Shown piece after piece: positions 20,170-32,656 of a stretch of DNA of 64,000 nt. Position 1 is the first letter of the stretch, and every line of letters starts with the position of its first letter. The DNA lies in contig QNGE01000955.1 in the NCBI GenBank assembly GCA_008508345.1, positions 83,936-147,935 on the forward strand. Direction: 5' to 3'. Source of the stretch: Paragonimus westermani. Its lineage: Eukaryota; Platyhelminthes; Trematoda; Plagiorchiida; Troglotrematidae. Made by a program: the position numbers and the translations under genes. The notes under the pieces were generated by a model that saw nothing but the letters and a program-made list of their open reading frames with translations, ran no database searches and was not told the DNA's origin.

Positions 20170-21060
20170 GTTGGATGCACGTTTTCTGTTAAGCATACCA
20201 CGGGAGAGTGCCTGTACATTTGTCAAGGGTGGAGAATACGTCTACTTCGGTTTGAATGAATGCATAAGCCACGCCGTACGTGGGTGATGGACGGAAGACG
20301 TGAATGTTCTCCAACTTCAGCTGCATGTTGACGGTGCGATCCTTTTTAACGGTTCACATTTACAACTGTGGTCCATCCTTGGCAGGTTGACATCCCGTTT
20401 AACATCAGTGTTCGCTGTGGGATTATTCTGCGGTCTTGCTGAACCCGTGAATGTCACAGAATAATCGGACAGCGTGATTGAAGACATATCGATCATACTG
20501 TGGGATGGTGTGTTGCTGCCAACGTATGCCCGTCATGTGCAGGTCGTTTTGGATTGCGTAGTAGGTGATGCACCAACCTGTTCGTCAGGTGAAAAACCAC
20601 ACTGGTTATCACTGTTGCAAAAGGTGAACAGCACCAGGAGTGTACGTTAACCGAAAAATTGTTCCCACCTAGCCGTTGCCGTTTACGAACAGAAAACGAC
20701 TTTGGGACCCGAAAACAACATCGATTTGGTCGGTCCCCTTCCAAGAGGTTGCACGTGGACATCATAGCTTGTTTCCCGCTAAACTACATGAACATGGTAT
20801 ACCTGGGAGTGAAGAAACGCTCAATGAACTTATGGAGGGCAGACCAAACGGAAATGAAAATCCGTCTGGGATCGTCGCAAATGAATCAGTTGAACAGTAG
20901 TCCAATGTGACTGAGAGGTAACTTGACTTGTGAGTTCCCCAGGAAGTGTCAATCAGCGGTGTACTGCGACCGCTGGAAAGCTACGGAATTTCGTCGATTC
21001 TTGTTGTGCATCGGCCCCGTGGCGTTGAAAGGAATAATGGGTAAAATAACTTACGAATAC
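20170..21060 (+). pseudogene. CACTA/TNP-like transposase relic
   Basis: Plus-strand blocks in the order of the large animal transposase-domain family: YFGLNECISHAV (20240); LQLHVDGAILFNGSHLQLW (20320), matching the DGLPLFKSS..Q.WPI block; VFAVGLFCGLAEPVN; SPSKRLHVDIIACFPLNYMN then MVYLGVKKRSMNLW (20740-20850), matching D....FP.DYMH.V.LGV.K; and SAVYCDRWKATEFRRFLLC then GPVALKGIM (20960-21040), matching RWKATEFRQFLLYTGPVVL. Stops and frameshifts interrupt every block. Assignment to CACTA rather than a related superfamily is by recall of block order only. A CACTA element (SmTRC1) is known in Schistosoma. Confidence 0.65.
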
Positions 21061-21699
21061 TCCTGAAACTTCTCTGTTACCACATACTTAATTTGCTGCC
21101 CAAAGTGGTGTCCCCACTGTGTGGATTCCATATTGCAAAAACACTGGTTCAGCTCGCTGCTCACTACGGTGGATCGGAGCTTGCGTCCAACTTCCACTGT
21201 GTCAACCACCTGTGTGAGGATGTCAGACTGCACTGACCGCTAGACTCTTGATCGGCGTTTCCATTTAAGTCGTACATGAAGACTTAACGCGGGTCCGTGC
21301 GATCTCCAAATATGCCCAATTCACAGATCTCTCGATGCATAACTTGAAAGGATGCATGTACACCTGCCGGATGAAAGTGCATTAGTGGATGATGCAAGGG
21401 CAACATCCAGTCGGATAGCAGCGAACAAACAGGGTCAGTTCATTCACGAAGGCGTGATATATTGCGACATGAGGCCCACCGACGTAATAAGCGCATTGGC
21501 TGGAAGACGCAGTCGCAATCCGTTTGTAACCCGTTGCGATTTCCTGGCAAGATGTTGCCTCCCAAATATGCACAACCACCTGTTGAATGGACCTTGAACG
21601 TATTCGGTGTGAAGCGCCGCTAATACCATTCAAGGAAAGCTTCGTATTACACTTGATACTGCACACTTGGAAGATTGTCATGAAAATGAACTCTACTTA

Positions 21700-22860
21700 A
21701 TTTCATTCCGTTTTTTTAGCACCGCCGCAATGCTTCCGCTAACTAACACTTTCATTTTCAGATGTATCAGGTGGTCGAGTTTGAGGAGGAAAGCGTGGGG
21801 ATAGTGCACAAGTCGTTGATTGCTCAGCCAGGGTTTGCGCTTTGGCCGCCAATGGCACCCAGGAAGCACCACAGGTTGATTCTGGGCGGAATGACAGCAC
21901 CGCTCAACACGTTTGCGGTTTTGAGTTTCCCAACATTTACTGGGTGACTTGCAAGTGGCTTACAAATACCAACGAATCCTAGAACAGTTATCAGACATAC
22001 CACTGTTTGACGCCACGGACATCATGGATCTTGGTAGCAAACGTAAAAGGCAGGGTGAAATCGCCATGTCACATTTTCAGACAAGCAATCGTCCGTTCTG
22101 AACTCACGTATGAAGTAGAGGAGAAACGGAAGCCGACACCTTACGCCGTCGGCATCCACTATTCTCCATGACCACCACCACCACCACAATTGGGGGATAT
22201 GTCCCACCCACCGCCATCTCCAACACGATGAACGTTGAGGTCAATGAAGAACTTTCCACTTCCCACTTTCCCCAGCCTTATTGCTTCCAGGTATGTCAGG
22301 GATGAAGTGTCGTTCGATAAGTATTCAACTCTAAAGTCGTTAATTCACCAGCAGCACACAGTGAGGCAGCGTGCAAAAAGACGTTGTCAATAAAGTGAGA
22401 GAGTTGAAAGGTTGGTCCGTGTAATACAAGTAATCACCGTGCACACCAGGTGTGATGAAGAACTTCGTTCTCCAAAACCCACGAATTCGCGAGGAGTTGC
22501 ACACCTCATGGATAGAAATGAACGCATTGCGATTCCAACATGCAGTTTCTGGTACACCATCCGCCGCACAAGTCCCCGTGCGATTCTTCATGCAGTCCAT
22601 GAAGGACATGCAACTGCCGAAAATGCAGCTGGAGGAAGCGAAAGTATATACCCAGCCTGTATGTTCCATTTTTCCGATTCACAGAACCCAGGTGACCTTT
22701 CTCAGTAACGTCGGCGGTACATCTATGAGTGAGTGCACCCGCATTGTTAGCAGAACATTAGTTACGGACGATGTGGCGAAAACAATAAACTGAGGAGGGG
22801 TAAGCAATCGTGTGTTCAATGTCACCTCACTTGTGGCCGCGGCCATTGTTGGAATGTCCG
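21700..22860 (+). pseudogene. DUF4806-like protein gene, accessory of the DNA transposon
   Basis: A probable splice acceptor (TTCATTTTCAG, ending 21761) is followed by MYQVVEFEEESVGIVHKSLI and, after it, FALWPPMAPRKHHRLI. This is the N-terminal VVEF.DD.SV.VV....W.WPP pattern of DUF4806 proteins. Further on, 22452-22793 is open, and near 22700-22860 TFLSNVGGTSMSECTRIVSR is followed by TLVTDDVAKTIN, a stop, GGVSNRVFN and LVAAAIVG. These match the C-terminal DUF4806 domain (L..IGG.......R.LR.L.T..LA....W.G....F). Such genes are often next to this transposase type in animal genomes. Function unknown; broken here by frameshifts and stops. Confidence 0.6.
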
Positions 22861-23817
22861 ATTGAAAACAGTCACCACTTGCTTATTGCAGAATCTGTCA
22901 TGGAGAAGGATTACCACGGCACACCGCATGCTGACGTAATGGGCACTATTCAACGGTGTATTCAGAGGGTAAGATTGCGGACAACGGAAGAAGTCAACGG
23001 TCCCGTTCCCGACAACTTCCCTCTGCGAATCGTCAACGTCATACATCCAACGTTGTAAATACAGTATTGAATATAAATCATTAATGATGTACCTGTTGGA
23101 CAATTTTGGAGGTGAAAATTCCCCTCGACTGACCCCGTCGCGCCCTTCCTCGTGACCCCGTCCAAGTACACGCTTGTTTTCTTTATCCCCACAACACATG
23201 TCCAGCCCAGCTCCCTCAGTCACTGAATCCCAGTCACCTGCCCAACGCCTAGTGTTATCTGTCAGTCTCACCCTCCCGATCCCCTGTAAATACGGTCTGC
23301 CATTAAACTGTCACCGGCTAATCGGTCTGCTCAAAGCCCTGGTATTTAGACACACATCAGATCGATCTGATCGCATTCGGTCGGTTCGTCATTGTCTGTT
23401 GGTCGTTTATGCTTGTACTTGACGTGCCCGTTGGACCCTAGACGGCTTATTGTGGTCAAACATTGTGTTTTATCCCACGAACGCAAACGAATTGAGTTTT
23501 GTTCTTGTGATTGATTATATTATTTATTTCAATAGCACCACATTTCCAGCGACTTGATTTGGTTCCGATATTTGGCGCCGTCGATTATACGTCCGTGACT
23601 CAATGTTTGTCTGAAGAACCCAGCGTGCCTTTGACATCCTTCTCTCGTGAAATTGAACACTGCGTCCTACTTATTGTACGAGGACGGGTTTCCGTTTTAC
23701 GCAAATGAGTTCCGTAGGACGATAGAAATTGTGCAACATGAGGTAAGATAGCTTAATAGGGATGCGCGCATTTTTTCTCTCTCACCGTTCCCTGAGTGTT
23801 CACAAACTGTCTACTTA

Positions 23818-23892
23818 AAACACCCAGGGATCACTCAGGGGAGGCTCGGTTGACGCTCAGGGAACGCTCAGAGAACTGTTGTGCTACTGGGG
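23818..23892 (-). repeat. right terminal inverted repeat
   Basis: Reversed, it reads CCCCAGTAGCACAACAG, then GCGTTCCCTGAGCG, CCTGAGTGAT and GGGTGTTT, pairing with 15221-15285. The CCCTGAGTG word recurs just inside at 23789-23798. Confidence 0.6.
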
Positions 23893-26800
23893 TCTCCAGT
23901 CGACAGTGCCCCGCACTAATACGGGAGGATTTTGACCAAGCATGTCTGTGGCAGCATACTCACAGGGGCATGCTTTTTAGAAGGGTTGAGTTCGCAATTA
24001 GAGTGTTGGTAGATGCCCTCTCACAAGCGTGTATCAGTACCCGTCTGTCTTCTCTGTCGTGGTTGATAGCTCTTGTGCTAGCAGTCTGAGGAAAGCGCGT
24101 ATCAAATGTCCTGCATTCGGAGAGTCATCGAAGGTACAGAATGATTTCCTCCCTTTTCCTTTCTCTTCTCCACGTAGGCTACCTTGGTGATTAGAACGGG
24201 CTTAGAAAACGAAAAGTGGGAAACAGAAAATCTAAAAACCCTGTTTCAGGTGGAACAGTAGCAGCTCTGGGTGCCCTGCTCTGACATTCCGGAGCAAATA
24301 TTCTGGACACCCGATTGGCAACAGCCACTCCATCCTATGCAAGTTGAATTTGAGCTTGAACTTGAACTATGGCGGTCTGTTTAACCTGGTGGTGGTCGCG
24401 GTTGGTTTCCATCAGTTTGTTTTCTCGTGTTACGTTATGTGTTTGTGATCTGTCTACAAGCCACTATATTGCACAGATTTGGAATAATCGAGATTTTTGA
24501 GCAACAATCCAAACTTGCCGCTCCTACTTGCGTCGGGAAACCGGTTACCAGTTCCTCTGATATACATCATAAATTGACCCGTTTCGTTGTATTCTTTTCT
24601 AAAAGGTAGCAAAGTGTGTCTGAAGTTTTTCATGCGCTAGGTTATGTTGCTTTCAAACGCCGTTTTCAGTTTTTGTCGGATAGGTTACTTCAGTCTGTTT
24701 GCCTGAAGCGGCTCCGGCTAAATAACGTTTTGTCATCTCATGTAAGAGCCCTTTGTTAGTGTTTTTGGCACAGAAGCGTGTGGATGTGCCTTTTGCGCGA
24801 GTTTGCCATCATGTCTTCCTGCTGTAACATTAGCTTTATTGGTGTTGGGATCCGGACTTGACTTTAACTTCAGTCACGTGGTCGTAATCTGTGGGTGTAA
24901 TAAGTTGTTCAAGGTGTATGAGGTCATTTCTACTGCCACATATCGATCGCAACAGTCCAGTAAGTCCTTCGCATAGTTCAAACTGCGCAATTCAATTCGT
25001 TGCATGCAGATGCGGTTCAGCCTTGTGATGGTATATTTTTTTAAAACCATGAGATGCGCTTTCAGTTATCTTGCATACATTTCCTAATATTAAGGGATCT
25101 TCTTGAACCCATTCTGGAGAAGGCAGCGTGTGACTTATTGATTCATTTTCAAACACTCACTGCAATTCACATATTCTCTAAGCAAGGTTGTCTAACGTTC
25201 AGTGGACCATGCTGTTTAAGCCCACATCCTTTTCATTATGTGCACATTAAATGTACTAGGGGTCCGAAAATTCCACGCAGCAAACAAAGCGGTGTCAGTT
25301 TAAAGTTGACTCCCTTCACAAAACAACTTATGGAGGTTGACGGAGCTGGAAACCAGCGTTTCCGGTGACCCGCGTTACTTACAAAGGTGGATGACTTGAA
25401 AATCTCATGACAGTGCGGTGACTCTACAGTAACATTGTAAAACGTTTCAAACACGTGCTTTCCTTTACGACCAACAGTTGCAAACTTATTTGTGCCGCTT
25501 CTTCGTAGTGGACGAGGAAATGTGAGCTAGACAACGGTCGGATTACTAGGTCTGTCCCCTAGACAACGCGCGCTGTTTCCGTTATGCAAGAGAGCACTCA
25601 TGGAGTCTTCACTAAGTGACTTCATGTTTACTGCACTCGTCTGCCCAACACTTGGTCCTGATTGTTGAACTCTATGATGCAATGTAAGTGTTCTTAGCCT
25701 TGCTGGTGGTGCATATCGTAGATTGTCCAGAAATAGAGGTTGATACAAGAGTAGTAGTATTTCACAAATTGACGTCAGCGAATTGCTTGATCTATCTTGA
25801 ATTTGCAATCATTTTTCCTCTCATCCTAATCGTCATAATCGTCAGTGGTAACATTACAGAAGTGGTGTGTGCCGGCGTTTATACGCTATGCAACAAAAAG
25901 GCAAACAAAAATGAGACAATTTGTTATGGAGTGGGCTCTAGTCTATCAACCCGCATGTGGAAACTCAAACAAGCAGCGTCAATGTCTGTCCGCTTTACGG
26001 ACGACTAAATTACACACGAACGTTAGGCAACATACGAGCGGCAACCCTCATGCGATACTCACTGTTTCGCTTCTTTAATTGTCCTTACTGTACAGTCAAC
26101 TACAGTCTTCATGCTGTCGATCCCGATTAGCTGGCGCTTTCTTCGATATACTTAGCCACTGGCTAGACGAATGGAGAGACATCAAACTCCACAGTTACTA
26201 ACTCATTAGCTCACCACTGCGTCTTAGGTCAGTGGGCTGGGAGCTTGTCAAGTGGTGATTGGCTTGGTAAACGATGAATCGTGGTCTTTGGTATCTGGTC
26301 TGTCCATCTAGACTTGCAAATTTTCGGGGTTTGATTGATCAGACATCTGAGCTACAACTTCAGAGTTCTGGGTTGTAATCATTTACACCAGTACTATCCA
26401 CTGATTGCGATTAAAGTCAACCGTCGATGCCTGTGGACATACTGTTCTCAACAGTGACATTTCAAAGTTGCAGAATGATACCGTGCAGCGCCCTGGTAAA
26501 CGGCCTCTTTGACTTTAAAGCATCACCGCAAACCACTGGTATATTGCTGCCCTTGAGTATGGTTTTGGCCTTAAAGTATGATTAACTGATCTTGAAAGTT
26601 GGAGCACTAGTACAGTTTCCCACATTTTCACCATTCATGGTACGACTTATTTGGCTTGCCGACTGGTCAACATCCTCTCGTCGCTTATTGTCGAGACAGT
26701 GACTAACTTCGCGATTGTGGTCTTGAAATAACACTTCACTTCTTAAGTTCGCAAAGTGCATAGTAAAGGGCACACTGTTCAACATCGTCGTGAAAATTGT

Positions 26801-27300
26801 CACACGGCAGGTCCCTGTCTTTAATGATATTCAGATAGTTGACTCTTCTATCACATAGAATTTCATCACCTGCATTCTGTGGTTGTTGTAAACAGTCATT
26901 CATTACTTTGTTCATGGCGTAGTGGGATGGAGATGGGGAGTAAATAGGCTCGATGTACATCACTTTCGGTACAAAGTGCGTTCGAAGTTTCATGTAGATC
27001 TTACCTTAGGTTTGTTCGCTAAGGTAAAGCGTTTACGTTGCGTTCTTTGGCTTGGTTAGCACACCTTCGGGTTTAAACTACTTCGCCGACACGGATCGTT
27101 TCACGAAGTCAAACGGATGCTCACAATCCAGACCCGTGCGGCGCGGTTTTAGAATTTAATGAAGGCTCCCCCCTGATTTTTGTTTCCCAAACTACAATGG
27201 GCCGAGGAGGCATGACGAATTCGAGACAGTAATTTTGATAAGAGCCTAGCGCATTACCCTGTAGTTTTCTGTGGTGCCCCTTGTTTGTTCTGGAGAGTGC
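23893..27300. other. no recognised feature
   Basis: About 3.4 kb without a recognised gene or element. Open stretches at 25054-25368 (plus), 25688-26008 (plus) and 26736-26993 (minus) were read and matched nothing known. Confidence 0.4.
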
Positions 27301-27611
27301 TGTAGGCAATTACCATGTTTACAAATTACCACAAATGTTCTCCCGGGATTTACGCACCTGAGGCGTATTAATGTCAAAAGACTGTCTTGGTCAACTTGTA
27401 GTGGTCGTGTAATAAAAAATATCAAACAATTGCAATCGTAAGTGGGGCCAAACGTACATTCAGGATGGTTAATCCGAAGATGTTAGTCCATGGATACTTA
27501 GCGTCAGGTGATAACAAAATAACGTTGTCAGACAAGCGAATCAAGTACGCTACAGGTAGTAAAACTTTGATACAGGAAGAAACGAAAATAGACGCGTCAG
27601 CGAGAGTTACA
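27301..27611 (-). repeat. 3' LTR of the BEL/Pao element (311 bp)
   Basis: Shares with 32657-32918 the start TGTAGG, the block CACTGTCTTGGTCAACT (with GACTG here), the word GGTTAATCCGAAGA, the block GGAAGAAACGAAAA and the end ACA. It is about 50 bp longer than the other copy. On minus, CTCCGGGGCGG lies directly before its TGTAAC start, a possible polypurine tract. Confidence 0.85.
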
Positions 27612-27659
27612 CCGCCCCGGAGAATGGGAATGGAACAAAGCGGCAAGTACGGTTCACTC

Positions 27660-27910
27660 CGATGAAATCACTTCGTTGTCGAGCCAGCACAGGTGCCAAA
27701 CGTCTCTTCGAGTGATCCAACTGGCTTTTCTTACGACGGCGTTCCTCACCAGACCGTCTTCGTCTTCCTTGACTTCTACGATGCCTGCCTCCGGTCAGCG
27801 GCCTCTTGGTTTACTCCCACCGACCAGTGATACGAGGTCACCTTTCGAAAGGTTAGGCTTCATTGCTGACCAACTCTGGATCGTCTGCAATATGGGTAGG
27901 TTGGACCGTA
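27660..27910 (-). pseudogene. BEL integrase C-terminal domain (DUF5641-like)
   Basis: On minus: WSAMKPNLSKGDLVSLVGGS, then KPRGR, a stop, PEAGIVEVKEDEDGLVR. The GDLV....KPRG.WP.G.V..V...DG.VR pattern is the C-terminal domain typical of BEL/Pao integrases. Confidence 0.75.
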
Positions 27911-28199
27911 TCCGCTTTCTCTTGAAAACATCCGTAAGATAAGTAGCCGACCGCCATCTTCAATTGGGACGATATCCGTTCACGGCGTCCAGAATCGGGG
28001 TAGATGAATTGTCTTTAAGCAAGTGTAATTTGCTCGGAACGAACGCATTAATCGTTAACGTCGTCAGCCTGTCTAGTTGGGAATCTGTCGTTAAGACTCC
28101 TCAACTTCTGCCACCGTTGCCTGTAGAACTTCTTTGAAAACGAGTTGCTCTTGTAGCGCCATCGGCAGAATCCTTTTTATAGGTAGAATGGTTCTTTTC

Positions 28200-29041
28200 C
28201 ATGCACCCTGGTAATGGCTTGCTTTCTTTGGACCGAAGGTTCAGTCACAACCACGGATTAGAAGAGCTCTAGTGGTTTTGTCTTCATTCCAGGCTCGGAG
28301 TAGTATCTTAATATTTTGTTCTTACCTTCTAACATTCGTACGATTGTCACTGTATAGCTGTTGTTGACGGCGTGTTTTGGCGATGAACCGGTTAAAGACA
28401 CAAGAATGAACCAGCGTCCGTCCAGTGAATGCAGTAATTCAGTATGAATTTCCCTGATGCTAAAAGGTGAAAATACGGTCATAGCTTTTCTGTTGCACGT
28501 CCTCGTTTGACAAATAGAAGGCCAAAGTGGTTGACCCCGGTTATTGCAAAAGATCCACATTCCCCTCGATCTTAACAATGGGCAGCGGAACCATGGCTTG
28601 TTGACACGTTGGCGCAAGCCACCTCCGAGACTGATAACAACTTGGAACATTTTTTATGGTAGCGTTCGCAGATAAAGTCGGAAACTTTTCGCGCAAGGTA
28701 AAAAGAACGTGGTTCACACGTAAGTGACCGTTATTCTCGTGGAAATGTTGGATTATCAAAGTGGTCAAAAAGTGTTCCGCTGGTAATATTGTAATGTGCT
28801 TAATGACGAAAGGCAAGTTAGTGTTTTGTAATCTCCCGCTGACATGCAGTATACCGTTCAACACAAATGGGAATGCCCAGTAATCTTCTTTTGTGATGTT
28901 TATTTTGTGTGATGGGCTTCTCTTGGGTGATGAGACTCTCTTTACACCGCAAGTATTCTTGAAAACGAATGTCGTCATACCAGTCATAATTTCGCATGAG
29001 ACATTCTGAAGTTCGCTGATAAGGCGACCTATCTCTTCCAT
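28200..29041 (-). pseudogene. BEL integrase (broken)
   Basis: The frame 28541-29041 reads LNGILHVSGRLQN, FVIKHITILPAEHFLT and LIIQHFHENNGHLRVNHVL, then TLREKFPTL. This is the conserved lead-in and HHCC finger region, with the H-x-H pattern kept. The next frame contains GRATEKLW- and IHTELLHSLD-like words, matching KRGRATEKRYG and RAIHLE..HSLDT at the start of the catalytic core. The core acids beyond this were not located, and the region is frameshifted. Confidence 0.8.
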
Positions 29042-29266
29042 ACTGTTCTTCGTCTGGAGGTGTCGCCGGTACCTTAGAAGGCGCGCAAAGATACGCCGCA
29101 GCTTGATTCGGGGATACCTTTCAATTTAAGGATTGGAGCGTTCGCTTCCTGAATACAGTTGGTCATATTGGCACTGCGGTTAATGACAGAGATTCCGTCG
29201 GCAAATCTGTTTCCACAACAACAGTCTCTTGGCTCCATCTTCGCAGGAGAACATAGGACGATTCAT

Positions 29267-29794
29267 TCACCAAGCAATTTTCCAACAGTCGTTTGCAAAA
29301 ACACTGCGCGACATAAGATCAACCGCATCTTGTTTTGTGTCGATGTAGCGCCAATGTTCTTGGGGGAACGTGGCGTGAATAGTCACCAGTTTGTTTGCAA
29401 AAGGTGTCGGTAATCTTCTTGCAGTGTTGCGAACGCTGGGGAGTGTAACCATAGAATCGGTTAAAAATGTAGCGAACGAGATCGGTATGCTTAATTCACA
29501 CTGCACTTGACTCGATACTTTCTCTGCCAGGTCTGTCGCTGCCAGTTCTAGTGGTAGTACACCGACCATACAATGGAGAGTAATGCGAGCTTTAACCGTG
29601 ATAATGTAACACCTGACATGTTGGGAGTTTGCTATAGGTATATAAGCCACTGCTTTGTAGCCGAATTCTGAGGCTCCACTGAATGTCTGTATATGCGTCA
29701 ACTTTATCGAGTCCGATGCATCTTGGTATTGGTATTCGTTTAAGATGAAATGAAGCACCCCTCCATCAGTTCTACAGTTCCAACACTTAGCCAT
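29267..29794 (-). pseudogene. BEL RNase H and connection (175 codons open)
   Basis: IQTFSGASEFGYKAVAYIPI corresponds to the L..F.DAS..GYGAVAYL block, with Gly replacing the first Asp. ITVKARITLHCMVGVLPLEL then AATDLAEKVS corresponds to the KARV.PL....PRLEL.AA block. FLTDSMVTLPSVRNTARRLP and EHWRYIDTKQDAVDLMSR correspond to the TDS..VL..I and W.YV.T..N.AD..SR blocks. The frame has no true start because it continues from the reverse transcriptase. Confidence 0.85.
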
Positions 29795-30001
29795 CTACAT
29801 CATCTGAGCTTAATTCAAGTTTGCACAAGCGTCGTAAGAGATTACGTACAGTTAGTGTTTTGTGTACTATGTGACCGAGTGGATGAAAAGTAGGAGACAA
29901 ACGACAGCAAAACTTTGATAAGTATCTTATGCACTACGTTAAACTGAAACTTGTGAACGTTCCTTTTGACACCCCGTAACAAAGCGAGTGTCCTCTGAAT
30001 T

Positions 30002-30960
30002 TCAGAGACTTAAAAGTCGAGTTACGCCGTTGCGGCTGCCCGATCGGTTTCTTGAAACTGACAAGAGCTGTCGGTCATTACTTATCCACTTTGTCAGGTT
30101 GAATCCTCCTCTACTCGGCATGTCTCTCAGCTGTTTGGCTAATTTAAGCGTTCTCGCTGAATGTACAGCCACCAGCGTTGAAACATCACCTTTTCTCCTG
30201 AACGACGTCTGAATCAAGGTGATCACGGTTGTCTTAATGCAAAGTATGCGCATCTTGGGGAAGATGAGACCCCAGGTAGGTGACCACGTGCGAAAGTTCT
30301 GGGATACTCGTTCAACTTACCTTCTGGCCACCGCAGAAGTCGCTGGTAGTTACAGTCCTTTTCTGGAACTCACAATTGGCGCAGCACGACCTCAATTTCG
30401 ACCATGATTGCTACTTTTTCTGCCCTAAGTTTGAGCGGGGCAACGATCAATGAATTTGTCAGGTTTGGTTTAGGGGGTAACTCATGGTTTACAGGATACG
30501 GTGCATATCATGCAGCGCATTCGGAAACGGTGCGTAGTTTGTTGCGTCTAGTCGGATGAAAAACTGATGGGGCGGCAGGTATTTTCTATGTAGGACAGTA
30601 TCAGCAGCTGGAGCAAGTTCAGCACAACCTTCTTCAACCTAACCTCAAGCGACGGTAGAATACCTCGCCAGCAATTACGGATCTCCTTGGGGTGGAGTGT
30701 TTGAAAGCGCCGAGGTGGAGGTGATCGATTATCAGGTCTGTACGCCAAAGAAGGTCGACTTCATGATGATCATCTCTCAACAATTTGGAGTGCTCCAGAT
30801 TTGTCAGTGTCCTACAGTCCTCGATGGACATCATTTTTTACAAGAGGTTGAATCTAGGGATTCCTCGCAATATCACTGCGTATGTCGTGCAGCCAAAGGG
30901 ACTGAACGTCAGATGTGGAATCTTTTCATTGACTTACCAATCTCATAAACATCTATTCCA
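30002..30960 (-). pseudogene. BEL reverse transcriptase (broken)
   Basis: On minus, near 30820-30640 lies a decayed N-terminal part (CRTLTNLEHSKLL). Near 30460 PNLTNSLIVAPLKLRAEKVA and IMVEIEVVLRQL match the GPDLTN.L.GVLLRFR..PVA..ADIE.MF block. VPEKDCNYQRLLRWPEG matches V.E.D...LRFLWW. VSSSPRCAYFALRQP matches GA.SSP..A..ALR. In 30002-30253, LKLAKQLRDMPSRGGFNLTK then WISNDRQLL matches A..L..QL...L..GGF.LTKW.SN....L. Catalytic DD residues are not preserved. Confidence 0.85.
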
Positions 30961-30999
30961 GTATCATGCGCATTGCACAGGGTTTATTCTGCTTACCGG

Positions 31000-31640
31000 T
31001 GCTCTGTTCTGTAATCCAATGAGCTCCTGGTACGTCTGACCCGATAAGTATGCCTGTTTCGGAGGTTGAGCGATTCGAAAACTGAATATTTCCAATGTTA
31101 CTGAAGGGTTGCGATTCGTTCTCCTAGCACCAACATGCTTTACTTCTGACAGTTTTTGGCCGGCCAGGCCGTGTCACATGCATGACAGCCATCGAATCGA
31201 CTGATTCCACATCAAGCTCCACTTCGGTTGAAGTGAAGGCACTGTGATGATTGAGAGTGCTCAGTGTGTCATTTTGGCTTTTCAGCTAAGTCGAATCCTT
31301 CTACCACTGAGTTCCGAACGTGAGTAACATCGGATTCAGGTATGTGATGTGTCCTGCGTGTCGTAGAACAACGGATGTGGTTGCCAACGTTACTTGAGGA
31401 AGGGTGACATGTTTGTGCTGAGGTGATCGGAAACTGCATTGTTGGATGATGGTTAGTGATAGTAAATGAAGGGGAGACAGGTGCCTCGGGGTGCAACAAA
31501 CGACGTCCATCAAATCCTCCAAACCTGTAGCCTCGCAGCCATCTAAAGTTAGCCGCTAAACGACAGGCTTTCAAACACAAAATAATTTGCGTCTTTGTTT
31601 TATACCTAGTCTTTCACTAACAGTCCTCGCCGGAAACTCA
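31000..31640 (-). pseudogene. BEL gag end, zinc knuckle and protease region (broken)
   Basis: TVSERLGIKQRRKLFCV followed by CLKACRLAANFRWLRGYRFG resembles the gag C-terminal knuckle region (LCF.CL..GH....C......C..C), with several Cys lost. GILIGSDVPGAHWITEQSTG, near 31000-31060, is the segment that follows the aspartic protease in BEL/Pao (LIG.DVPEAHW.L.QR.G). The protease active site was not found. Gag upstream to 32650 is not clearly readable. Confidence 0.65.
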
Positions 31641-32656
31641 GCACATCTGTCCGAGTAGTAGGAATCTCTTCAAAGGGAGCAACGAATAGGAAAGAGTGGT
31701 TGGTTAGTGATAGGTTAACTTCAAGTCTGTACTCCCTTTCTGGCCGACTTCGCAGAATTACGCATTCCAACGTTTCACATGAGTTTCAAACTCCTTGTGA
31801 CACTGTTCCACCTTATCCTGTGCACGCTATGTCCGCACGTTCTTCAGCGAACATCACTAAATCGGAAAGTGAAGGTTCACAGTCCTGACGAACAATCGTT
31901 GCAACTAATTCAGCCTATGTAGAACGTGGATGAGACGAAAGCCTTTTTACAATTGTTTCGATGGTCCTACTAGTAGTTAGACCGAAGTCGTATTTCAGGT
32001 GTGTAAGCGTGACGTCACAAACACGTATTTTTCCGCGTCACATAAATCAAGGCTGTCAGATTTCCAGGCAACAGACGACAATTTCTGAAGCTTTTCTCTG
32101 AAGGGCCTGGCGAACACGTAGTTTTGATCGAAACCTCCTTGAAGAATATTCCCGTCCAGCACCTAGTCTTTGTCTGCACCCAGTACGGTGTCGAATGGCG
32201 GCTTCAATCAGACCGTCGCAAGACTGAATCAAATACGTTGATTTTCAGTCGTTCTTCCCTCGACTGCTATCTGAGATTCCTTTCTGAATGACGTGATTTC
32301 GGATTACCTTCGCGTAGGTAAATCTAAATGCTGTTCTACAGCTCGGGGCACTACTTCCGCTTCAGAGGTACGTGTAAGTGATATTGCTTTGTCCTATTGG
32401 ACGTCTTTAAAAATCAGTTCCATCGTTTCATCTTTTTGGACTTGCACACACTGTGATGTAGTCTGCATCATTGTCTATAGTTCGATACTTTTCTTCACGT
32501 TTGAATACAAAATTCCTGTAATGTCAGTTCCAGTCGTTCTTCCAGAAGGTTGTTCCCCGCTGGTGAGGTTAGAGACTCAGTTCCATATCTTGAATGTCCT
32601 AGTAAATCAAGGGCATTGACATCTGCTACGTCTTGACTCCCCCTCTTGAATAGTTT

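Larger units (their letters stand above)
15221..23892 (+). mobile_element. candidate 8.7-kb CACTA-like DNA transposon
   Basis: The terminal inverted repeats are the main evidence. The left end reads CCCCTAGTACAACACCGG and the right end, reversed, reads CCCCAGTAGCACAACAG. Both are followed by related blocks containing TTCCCTGAG and CCTGAGTGAT. Inside on plus lie a CACTA/TNP-type transposase relic (about 20170-21060) and a DUF4806-like gene (21700-22860). Inside on minus lie a MULE transposase and a foldback sequence that probably came in later. No clear target duplication was seen: the flanks read CCT and TCT, one mismatch from the 3-bp duplication expected for CACTA. Linking the ends to the plus-strand genes is inference. 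Confidence 0.5.

Noticed and set aside
26736..26993. 85-codon minus-strand frame considered as part of a BEL element
   Set aside because: It lies outside the LTR-bounded BEL element and its sequence does not follow any BEL block order.
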